Positions 1-7,243 of a stretch of DNA of 8,068 nt are shown in pieces (the stretch's first letter is position 1; every line of letters starts with the position of its first letter). This DNA is from JAUXIQ01 sp030620925 [NCBI: Nitrospinota bacterium] (GTDB taxonomy: Bacteria > JAUXIQ01). A program made the position numbers and the translations under genes. The notes under the pieces were generated by a model. That model was not told the DNA's origin. It saw only the letters and a program-made list of their open reading frames with translations, and did not search any database. The stretch spans positions 1 through 8,068 of the forward strand of contig JAUXIQ010000075.1 in NCBI GenBank assembly GCA_030620925.1, written 5' to 3'.

Positions 1-18
1 AGCTCACATGCCTTGTGT

Positions 19-44
19 ATTTTTCACCATAACTCATGAAAAAT
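19..44. repeat. Perfect 8-bp inverted repeat, function unknown
   Basis: ATTTTTCA at 19-26 is the exact reverse complement of TGAAAAAT at 37-44, with a 10-nt loop between them. The arms are AT-rich, so a stem would be weak. It could be a remnant terminator of an upstream gene or a protein-binding site. No T-tract follows directly, so I do not call it a terminator. Confidence 0.35.
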
Positions 45-194
45 TAGAATTCGGTCGATAAAAAGTATAGTTCAGAAAGCAGGGCCATTTCAAGGCGTTT
101 CTGATAAAAGACGGAAAAGTTAAAATTTGTGAGACCCAGAACCGTTTTATCGGGGAGGAAAAAAGATATTTAACTTGACTTATTTTTTTTCTTA

Positions 195-223
195 TTGATT
201 TTCAGCTAGTTATTTGATATAAG
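195..223 (+). promoter_or_regulatory. Candidate sigma70 promoter of the mreB-rodA operon
   Basis: TTGATT at 195-200 is followed after exactly 17 nt by TATAAG at 218-223, which matches the -10 consensus at five of six positions. Transcription would start near 230 and give a leader of about 60 nt before mreB. The T8 run at 183-190 lies where an UP element would sit. A second -35-like box, TTGACT at 175-180, has no good -10 partner at 16-18 nt. This is read from the sequence alone, without expression data. Confidence 0.5.
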
Positions 224-287
224 TTCAGTAACCTTGCACGGGCGTATTACGATGCTGATTCTATATTTCCTCAAACATAGGATGTAA

Positions 288-1316
<1,029 letters not shown>

Positions 1317-1355
1317 CACTGAAGAACTTTACATTCAATTCCTTTTATATTTGCC

Positions 1356-2213
1356 TTGAATAGTTTCAGCAGCCCATTAATCCAGAATGAAACGGACCCC
1401 AGGATTGTTAGCGCACGACGTTGGCAACTCCTGGTGGTTCTTATTGCGGTATCCCTGGCGTTGACCATCACCTCCATCAAAAGTCGCGGGAACCCCAATT
1501 TAGTCCAATCCCTGATATTAAACGTTTTCTCTCCCTTCCAGTGGACGTTCTCCAGCGGGACACGCTCCATTGGAGGCTGGTGGCGCGGCTACGCCAATCT
1601 GGTGGGTGTAAAAAAGGAGAACGAGAAACTTTCTAATAGAGTCAGACAACTACAGAGCGAAGTCAACAAGCTCAGGGAAGCGGAAATCAAACTCTGGCGG
1701 CTTCAGAGGTTGATGGGTTTTAACGTTGAAAAACATATAGAGGCAGTGCCCGCCGAGGTGATCGGCAGAGAAGCCGACAACTGGTCCCGCATGATTCTTC
1801 TCAACAGAGGCACGGAGGACGGTGTGGAAAAGAGCATGGCCGTAATAACCTCAGAAGGGTTATTGGGGAGAGTGGCGCAGGCGTCAGATAACAAGGCGAA
1901 GGTACTTCTTATAACAGACTGGCGCAGCTCCGTAGACTCTCTTGTTCAAAGGACTCGCGCACGGGGCATCGTGGTGGGGAAATCATCACGAGCGGGCGAA
2001 ATGAGGTATATCCCCTTGAACGCCGACGTGAGGGTGGGGGATAAAGTGTTATCCTCCGGTTTAGGCGGCGTCTTTCCCAAAGGGCTGATGGTAGGGATGG
2101 TCATAAAAGTGACCAAAGAGAGAAACGGTCTGTTTCAAAAAGCCACCGTGATCCCCTTCGTCGATGCAGGCGAAGTTGAAGAGGCCCTGGTGGTACTTCG
2201 CTATGGAGGATAA
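1356..2213 (+). CDS. mreC: Rod shape-determining protein MreC
   Basis: MreC is a bitopic inner-membrane protein whose periplasmic part contacts PBP2 and helps switch on the RodA-PBP2 pair. The 285-residue product has the expected layout: a short cytoplasmic tail with an arginine pair (residues 21-22), one membrane segment at about 24-40, a coiled coil at about 84-118, and a two-part beta-rich MreC core from about 122 to 280. The core includes the family-typical SSGLGGVFPKGLMVG stretch at 233-247. The start is chosen as TTG at 1356. An in-frame TGA lies at 1320-1322, there is no in-frame ATG or GTG between it and the membrane segment, and the only other option I see is ATT at 1338. No Shine-Dalgarno sequence is evident before the TTG, so the exact start is uncertain. 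The last codons contain the ribosome-binding site of mreD. Confidence 0.95.
   Translation: MNSFSSPLIQNETDPRIVSARRWQLLVVLIAVSLALTITSIKSRGNPNLVQSLILNVFSPFQWTFSSGTRSIGGWWRGYANLVGVKKENEKLSNRVRQLQSEVNKLREAEIKLWRLQRLMGFNVEKHIEAVPAEVIGREADNWSRMILLNRGTEDGVEKSMAVITSEGLLGRVAQASDNKAKVLLITDWRSSVDSLVQRTRARGIVVGKSSRAGEMRYIPLNADVRVGDKVLSSGLGGVFPKGLMVGMVIKVTKERNGLFQKATVIPFVDAGEVEEALVVLRYGG
2205..2209 (+). promoter_or_regulatory. Ribosome-binding site fixing the TTG start of mreD
   Basis: GGAGG lies inside the last two glycine codons of mreC, nine nucleotides before TTG at 2219. It is the strongest SD match in the operon. It supports the unusual start codon and suggests that mreD translation is coupled to termination of mreC. 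Confidence 0.7.
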
Positions 2214-2218
2214 GCGGC

Positions 2219-2806
2219 TTGTCCCTTCAGTTATATGGCCAGAGGTTTTATACAGGGAAAAAGACGAGTATCGCCCGCATCGCCATCCTGATCTTTGTCT
2301 TTGCACTGCTGCAGACAGCCGTTCTGGGGAGAGTTTCCATCATCGGGATTAAGCCCGAGCTGCTCTTGATTCTGGCCTGCTATTTCCTGCTTCATCTACC
2401 CGACAGGGAAGCACTCATATCGGTTTTTATCCTGGGGCTCATCAACGATGCTTATTCGCTGGTCCCTTTCGGTCTAACCTCCTTATCCTTCTTGATCATC
2501 GCCGCTATCCTGCTTAAAGCCAGGGACGAGCTGATCGAAACAAACCTCTTAACCTGGTGTGCGGTGCTGTGTGGAGCCACTCTGTTCAACGCCATGCTTC
2601 AGATTGTATCGATGCGTCTGGTACTATGGGAACCACTCCCCATACTGAACTCTCTGGGCAAACATCTGCTGGTGGTGGTTATAAACGTGGCCCTGGGAGT
2701 TGCCCTCCTCCCCATTCTTATCCGTATGAGCAGCGGCCCGGCGGCCTCCCACAAGAAGGTGGGCGAAGACCAGTCTGAGCACTTGAAAATGCGGAAGTTC
2801 GTGTAA
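2219..2806 (+). CDS. mreD: Rod shape-determining protein MreD
   Basis: MreD is a small polytopic inner-membrane protein of the elongasome that works with MreC. Its biochemical role is poorly defined in all species. The 195-residue product is strongly hydrophobic, with probable membrane segments at about 19-37, 47-60, 63-79, 84-99, 110-131 and 148-168. The loop INDAYSLVPFGLTSL (75-89) corresponds to the family's conserved Asp/Gly-containing region. The TTG start is supported by GGAGG at 2205-2209 and lies only 5 nt after the mreC stop. The C-terminal tail after residue 170 is polar and lysine-rich, making the protein somewhat longer than the usual 160-170 residues. Identification rests on hydropathy, weak motif similarity and the fixed position between mreC and mrdA, which together are convincing. 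Confidence 0.92.
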   Translation: MSLQLYGQRFYTGKKTSIARIAILIFVFALLQTAVLGRVSIIGIKPELLLILACYFLLHLPDREALISVFILGLINDAYSLVPFGLTSLSFLIIAAILLKARDELIETNLLTWCAVLCGATLFNAMLQIVSMRLVLWEPLPILNSLGKHLLVVVINVALGVALLPILIRMSSGPAASHKKVGEDQSEHLKMRKFV

Positions 2807-2807
2807 C

Positions 2808-4652
2808 ATGCTTTTCGGCAATATAGAAACACTAGAAATTACCGAGATAAGGAAACGCCTCCTCATCCTTTCAATACTGGTCCTTATATCTATGGGGGTT
2901 CTGTTTATCCGGCTGTGGCAGCTTCAGATATCTCAGAGCGAAAAATACAGAACCCTCTCTGAGAGCAACCGTATAAGAGTCCTCCCGGTTAAAAGCCCGC
3001 GAGGTTATATCACGGCTCGAAACGGAGCACCACTGGTGGAGAATCGGCCCGAGTTTAAACTCTATCTCATTCCCGAAGAAGTACCCGATGTGGAAGAACT
3101 GCTGTCCCGCATGGAGGGCAACATAAGCGTGGACATGGAATTGGTAAAGGAGCGGCTGGCTTCTTCCAGAAAGTTCAAACCGGTGCTGGTTAAAGACGAT
3201 TTGGGCCGCAACGAACTGGCCTTCCTGGAGGAACACAGGCCCGACCTCCCGGGCACCTTCATACAGGTTGAACCGGTACGGTTCTACAGGTACGGCCCCC
3301 TGGCCGCCCATCTACTCGGCTACTTGGGCGAGATAAGCGAGAAAGAGCTCAGAAACCGCACCAGAGACAGGTATATGATCGGCGACTATACAGGAAAATC
3401 GGGCCTGGAGAAAGCCTACGATCGGGAGTTGAGGGGGCTCAAGGGCCGCAAGTTCATGGAAGTGGACGCCCTGGGCAGGGAGCTTCGACCCCTGGGAAAC
3501 ATAGAGCCTACCATAGGCAACATCGTTACCCTCACTTTGGACCTGGACCTCCAGATTCTGGCCGAAGACCTTCTACTTGACGAGCGGGGAGCTATTCTGG
3601 TCATGGACCCCAGAGACGGACAGATTCTGGCCTACGTGAGCAAACCGGCGTTCGATCCCAACCTCTTCGTCAGCGGTTTGAGGAAGCAAGATTGGGAAGA
3701 GCTGAGTACCGACAAGACCCACCCCCTGCAGGACAGGGTTATGCAAGGTCAGTATCCGCCCGGCTCGGTGTTCAAGATTATAACGGCCGTGGCCGCCCTG
3801 GAAGAGGAAGTCGTCAACGAAGAAACCACGGTCTACTGCCCCGGCCACTATTATTTCGGCAAAAGAATCTACAGAGACTGGAAGAGATCGGGGCACGGAG
3901 TGGTCAATCTGCACCGGGCCCTGGTGGAATCGTGCGACGTATATTTTTACCAGGTGGGTGAAAAGGTAGGCGTCGACACCATACACAAATATGCCAAAGG
4001 GTTCGGATTTGGAAAAGCATTGAACATTGCCCTGGGCCGCGGCCAGCCAGGCTTGATACCATCCACCACCTGGAAGACCGAGGTAAAGAACGAACCCTGG
4101 TTCCCGGGAGAAACCCTCATAACGGCTATCGGCCAGGGTTATGTGCTGGTCACCCCCATGCAGCTTGCCATCATGATCAGCGCAATAGCAAACGGAGGCA
4201 CGCTTTACCTTCCTCAATTTGTGGAACGTGTAGAGAACCAGGAAGGGCGAATCATTAAAAGGTTCAAACCCCAGGAACTGGGCACCATACCCGCCACCCC
4301 CGCCACCCTGGCAATAATAAGAAAGGCATTGTGGGGAGTGGTCAATGAACCGAAGGGAACGGGAAAAGGGGCCAAGCTCCCCTGGGTTGAGGTGGCCGGA
4401 AAGACAGGGACTGCCCAGGTGGTGAGGTATAAAAAATGGAATCGTAAGCAGATTGGGACACCGAAAGAATTGCTGGATCATGCCTGGTTCGTTTCTTTTG
4501 CACCCCTGGAAGAACCTTCCATAGCCCTGGTGATTCTGATTGAAAACGCGGGCAAAGGGGGCAGCAGATACGCCCACATAGCAAAAAAGATCATCGAGGC
4601 TTATCTGAGCAAACAGACGAAAACCGGCGTCAATGAAACTTCGAGTAGATAA
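2808..4652 (+). CDS. mrdA: Penicillin-binding protein 2, elongation transpeptidase
   Basis: PBP2 is a class B PBP anchored in the inner membrane. It crosslinks new glycan strands in the periplasm during lateral growth, as the partner of RodA. The 614 residues show a cytoplasmic tail, one membrane anchor at about 17-36, and a dimerisation/pedestal domain from about 60 to 235 with SPRGYITARNG (63-73) and YTGKSGLEKAYDRELRG (194-210). The transpeptidase domain runs from about 257 to 600. The catalytic motifs are SVFK (320-323, nucleophile Ser320), SCD (375-377, the SxN/SxD motif) and KTG (532-534). All are intact. Cys344, Asp357, His363 and Cys376 could form a structural zinc site like that reported in other PBP2 enzymes. 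The ATG lies 1 nt after the mreD stop, with GGAAG at 2793-2797 as a weak ribosome-binding site. The pedestal features and the rod-operon setting separate it from division PBP3. Confidence 0.97.
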   Translation: MLFGNIETLEITEIRKRLLILSILVLISMGVLFIRLWQLQISQSEKYRTLSESNRIRVLPVKSPRGYITARNGAPLVENRPEFKLYLIPEEVPDVEELLSRMEGNISVDMELVKERLASSRKFKPVLVKDDLGRNELAFLEEHRPDLPGTFIQVEPVRFYRYGPLAAHLLGYLGEISEKELRNRTRDRYMIGDYTGKSGLEKAYDRELRGLKGRKFMEVDALGRELRPLGNIEPTIGNIVTLTLDLDLQILAEDLLLDERGAILVMDPRDGQILAYVSKPAFDPNLFVSGLRKQDWEELSTDKTHPLQDRVMQGQYPPGSVFKIITAVAALEEEVVNEETTVYCPGHYYFGKRIYRDWKRSGHGVVNLHRALVESCDVYFYQVGEKVGVDTIHKYAKGFGFGKALNIALGRGQPGLIPSTTWKTEVKNEPWFPGETLITAIGQGYVLVTPMQLAIMISAIANGGTLYLPQFVERVENQEGRIIKRFKPQELGTIPATPATLAIIRKALWGVVNEPKGTGKGAKLPWVEVAGKTGTAQVVRYKKWNRKQIGTPKELLDHAWFVSFAPLEEPSIALVILIENAGKGGSRYAHIAKKIIEAYLSKQTKTGVNETSSR

Positions 4653-4654
4653 CC

Positions 4655-5752
4655 ATGCTGATAACACGGATTTCAATAAAAGACCTGGACTGGGTTCTCC
4701 TGGCTCTGACCTTGAGCCTCGCTTCGATAGGCTTACTGGCCATATACAGCGCCACCCACGGGAAGGGGGTCAGCTCGGTAGACGTTTATTACATCAGGCA
4801 GATATGGTGGCTGGCGATAGGTGCACTGTTTATGGCCTTCACCACCCTGGTGGATTACAGGACTCTGGGAAGATATGCCTATGTCTTCTATGGGATCATA
4901 GTGCTTTCTCTCGCCTACTTACTTCTGTTCGGAAAAGCCGTCTCAGGAGCTCAGCGCTGGATAGAGCTGGGCTCGATAAACTTTCAACCTTCAGAGTTGT
5001 CCAAAGTCATACTGGTGCTGGCCTTGGCCAAATGCCTCCAGGATAAAAGCCGCGGCGGCCTGTTAGGGTTCCGCAGTCTCCTCTTGCCCGTAGGTCTGGT
5101 GCTACTGCCTTTCGCACTGGTGGTCAAACAACCGGACCTGGGTACGGCCCTCCTGCTGGCTCTCATGGCGGTGATCATGGTCTTCCTGTGCGGCATAAAA
5201 CGCCGCACTCTTATTTATATGCTGGTGTTGGCTCTTGGGCTCACACTTCTGTTGTGGTATTTCATGGAAGACTACCAGCAAGGGCGGGTAATAAACTTCC
5301 TCTACCCCAACGCCGACCCCAGCGGTGCCGGTTATCAAAGCCTGCAATCCAAAATAGCAGTGGGCTCGGGAGGAATCACGGGCAAAGGGATCATGGCCGG
5401 CACACAAAGCGGCCTCAATTTTCTCCCTGAAAAACACACGGATTTTATTTTCGCCGTGGTGGCTGAGGAACTGGGATTTTTTGGCTCCTCTCTGGTATTA
5501 TTTCTATATCTTGCTATAATAATCAAAGGGCTGAACATAGCTTTCAGCGCCAGGGACCTCCTGGGAGTATTGATGGCCGGCGGCGTGGTGATCATGCTCT
5601 CCCTTCACGTGGTACTGAATATCGCCATGACCGTGGGAATGGCGCCGGTGGTGGGAATACCGTTGCCGCTCATGAGCTACGGCGGCTCCTCGGTGGTCAC
5701 TACCATGGCCGGCATCGGCCTGTTGATGAACGTCAGGATAAATAAGTCTTGA
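4655..5752 (+). CDS. rodA: RodA, SEDS-family peptidoglycan glycosyltransferase
   Basis: RodA is a polytopic inner-membrane enzyme that polymerises lipid II into glycan strands, which PBP2 then crosslinks. The 365-residue product has the usual RodA length and about ten hydrophobic segments. Family motifs are present: AQRWI (99-103), FQPSELSK (110-117), KQPDLGTAL (158-166), PEKHTDFIF (258-266) containing Asp263, which corresponds to the catalytic aspartate of SEDS enzymes, and GIPLPLMSYGGSS (334-346). Two nucleotides separate the ATG from the mrdA stop, which implies translational coupling; no strong SD is visible. It is the last gene of the rod operon, with a terminator hairpin about 80 nt downstream. 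FtsW or SpoVE would be the alternatives within the family, but position and length favour RodA. Confidence 0.96.
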   Translation: MLITRISIKDLDWVLLALTLSLASIGLLAIYSATHGKGVSSVDVYYIRQIWWLAIGALFMAFTTLVDYRTLGRYAYVFYGIIVLSLAYLLLFGKAVSGAQRWIELGSINFQPSELSKVILVLALAKCLQDKSRGGLLGFRSLLLPVGLVLLPFALVVKQPDLGTALLLALMAVIMVFLCGIKRRTLIYMLVLALGLTLLLWYFMEDYQQGRVINFLYPNADPSGAGYQSLQSKIAVGSGGITGKGIMAGTQSGLNFLPEKHTDFIFAVVAEELGFFGSSLVLFLYLAIIIKGLNIAFSARDLLGVLMAGGVVIMLSLHVVLNIAMTVGMAPVVGIPLPLMSYGGSSVVTTMAGIGLLMNVRINKS

Positions 5753-5768
5753 ACGATGGATAGGGCGA

Positions 5769-5793
5769 TTACCCCCCTGAAAAGGGGAGGTAA
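5769..5793 (+). repeat. GC-rich hairpin with GAAA tetraloop after rodA
   Basis: TTACC plus CCCCT (5769-5778) pairs with AGGGG plus GGTAA (5783-5787, 5789-5793). This gives ten base pairs with a single bulged A at 5788 and a GAAA loop at 5779-5782. No T-run follows directly, so it is not a classical intrinsic terminator. It may protect the 3' end of the rod mRNA, act as an auxiliary termination signal, or be a remnant of an interspersed repeat. Confidence 0.5.
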
Positions 5794-5834
5794 CGGTAGG
5801 TCGATTAAAATAAATTATTTAACGAACAAGCTTA

Positions 5835-5861
5835 ACCCCGCCTATGGCGGGGTGGGTTTTT
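5835..5861 (+). terminator. Intrinsic terminator of the rod operon
   Basis: ACCCCGCC (5835-5842) and GGCGGGGT (5846-5853) form a perfect eight-base-pair stem closed by a TAT loop. GGG and five Ts (5857-5861) follow. The orientation fits termination of transcripts arriving from rodA. The three-base spacer before the T-run makes it slightly non-ideal, but the stem is strong. Confidence 0.75.
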
Positions 5862-5875
5862 CCAATAAAAGGTTC

Positions 5876-5900
5876 TCTCGAAAGTCTTACTCCTTCGAGA
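5876..5900. promoter_or_regulatory. Inverted repeat upstream of the methyltransferase, possible operator
   Basis: TCTCGAA at 5876-5882 is the exact reverse complement of TTCGAGA at 5894-5900, with 11 nt between them. The second arm ends 28 nt before the methyltransferase ATG. The position suits an operator or a leader hairpin. No clear -35/-10 pair is visible between the terminator and the gene, so how the gene is transcribed remains open. Confidence 0.4.
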
Positions 5901-5928
5901 CGATTAAGAAGGGTTTACCTGCGCCTCT

Positions 5929-7209
5929 ATGACCGTTCATAAGATCATCATCGGTGATTCCAGGGATATGAAGGAGGTTCCCGACGGGGCCGTCCACTTC
6001 ATAATCACCTCGCCGCCTTACTGGCAATTGAAAGATTACAACCACGCAAACCAGATAGGCTTCGGCGACAGCTACGAAGACTATATAAACAACCTCAGCC
6101 TGGTCTGGAATGAATGCCACAGGGCGCTCCACGATGGGTGCCGCCTCTGCGTCGTGGTGGGAGACCAGTTTGCCCGCTCCGCGTACTACGGGCGTTACAA
6201 GGTCATACCCATCCGTACGGAGATAATAAAATTCTGCGAGACTCTGGGGTTCGATTACATGGGAGCCGTCATCTGGCAGAAGGTCACCACCTGTAACACC
6301 TCAGGTGGCGCAACCATTATGGGCTCCTATCCCCATCCCAGAAACGGCATACTGAAAATCGACTACGAATTCATCCTCAACTTCAAGAAACCGGGAAAAC
6401 CGCCGAAGGTCAGCCCTGAAATCAAGGAAGCCTCCAGGCTCTCACTGGAAGAATGGAACGAATACTTCGCAGGTCACTGGAATTTCAGCGGGGAAAAGCA
6501 GGATAAGCACCTGGCCACCTTCCCTGAGGAGCTCCCCCGACGATTGATCAAGATGTTCAGCTTCCAGGGGGAGACGATCCTGGACCCTTTTTTGGGCAGC
6601 GGCACCACCACCGCGGCCGCCGCAAGGCTGGGCAGAAATTCCGTCGGCTATGAGATAAACGCGGAATACCGACAAACCATCGAGGACAGACTGTCAGAGA
6701 CCGTCAGCCTCGCAGGGAATAACCACGATGTAGAAGTAATTGAACAACGGCCTGAAAAAATCGACTTCAATAAGAAAATAGAAAAACTGCCTTACGTTTT
6801 TAAAGACCCTGTGTGTTTTCGGAGAAAAATCCACCCCGGGGCATTGAACTTCGGTTCCAAAGTAGACGGTTCGGAAAAGGAGCCTGAGACGTATCACAGA
6901 GTCCAAAAGATAGTTTCCCCCTGCGAGGTAGTCCTGGACAGCGGCCGAAAAATCAACCTCATGGGAATTAAGCCCAACGGGAGGACGGATGCCCAGGCCC
7001 GACAACTATTGGAAAAACTCACTAAAGGAAGTAAAATATATTTACGGTTCGATGGTAACGATAATGGAACGAATTGCTACCTCTACCTCAAGAACAAGAC
7101 GTTTGTCAACGCCCATCTGGCGAAAAGCAGTCTTGTGGATGTAGACACGACTCAAGATTACAAATTCAAACAAAAATTTCTTAAATACAAAGAATCGGCT
7201 GTCGCCTGA
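5929..7209 (+). CDS. Beta-class DNA methyltransferase with SNase-like C-terminal domain
   Basis: The product is a predicted S-adenosylmethionine-dependent methyltransferase acting on exocyclic amino groups of DNA bases (N4-cytosine or N6-adenine; SPPY favours N4-cytosine). The 426 residues show catalytic motif IV TSPPYW at 27-32, a probable target-recognition region at about 115-195, motif X-like HLATFPEELPRRLI at 194-207 and the SAM-binding motif DPFLGSGTT at 219-227. This order is the beta class (N4/N6 methylase family PF01555). Residues 260-320 look like a linker. Residues of about 321-423 resemble a staphylococcal-nuclease OB-fold (DSGRKINLMGIK, then KGSKIYLRFD, then FVNAHLAKSSLVDVDT) without its catalytic residues. 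The ATG is the only standard start after the in-frame TAA at 5905, although AAGAAGGG lies 15 nt away, unusually far. No restriction endonuclease gene is adjacent, so it is either an orphan methyltransferase or has a distant partner. The recognition sequence cannot be read from the gene. Confidence 0.92.
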   Translation: MTVHKIIIGDSRDMKEVPDGAVHFIITSPPYWQLKDYNHANQIGFGDSYEDYINNLSLVWNECHRALHDGCRLCVVVGDQFARSAYYGRYKVIPIRTEIIKFCETLGFDYMGAVIWQKVTTCNTSGGATIMGSYPHPRNGILKIDYEFILNFKKPGKPPKVSPEIKEASRLSLEEWNEYFAGHWNFSGEKQDKHLATFPEELPRRLIKMFSFQGETILDPFLGSGTTTAAAARLGRNSVGYEINAEYRQTIEDRLSETVSLAGNNHDVEVIEQRPEKIDFNKKIEKLPYVFKDPVCFRRKIHPGALNFGSKVDGSEKEPETYHRVQKIVSPCEVVLDSGRKINLMGIKPNGRTDAQARQLLEKLTKGSKIYLRFDGNDNGTNCYLYLKNKTFVNAHLAKSSLVDVDTTQDYKFKQKFLKYKESAVA

Positions 7210-7243
7210 ACAATGTGGAACAAGAAGGGTATTATCGCAAACG

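Noticed and set aside
2-61. A short open frame ending in TAA at 59-61, with an ATG at 8.
   Set aside because: It could be the end of an upstream gene, but about 19 residues with no recognisable motif and no visible ribosome-binding site do not support a call.
152-177. A strong SD-like GGGGAGGA followed by a TTG at 175.
   Set aside because: The spacing is 15 nt or more and the frame from TTG stops after a few codons, so it starts no gene.
3573-4676. A 367-codon open frame on the minus strand opposite mrdA, with similar long antisense frames opposite mreB (261-971) and the radical SAM gene (7232-7993).
   Set aside because: They show no recognisable motifs and lie entirely opposite genes with intact family signatures. 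Their openness follows from the codon bias of the sense gene.
5806-5811. TAAAAT as a possible -10 box for the methyltransferase.
   Set aside because: No -35-like hexamer lies 16-18 nt upstream, and the terminator at 5835-5861 would stand between it and the gene.
6721-7200. AT-rich patches in the 3' third of the methyltransferase gene (60-base hand counts near 30-33% GC, against 53% at 6541-6600).
   Set aside because: The drop is patchy: 6901-7020 is again about 53% GC. It therefore marks no clean boundary of a transferred segment.
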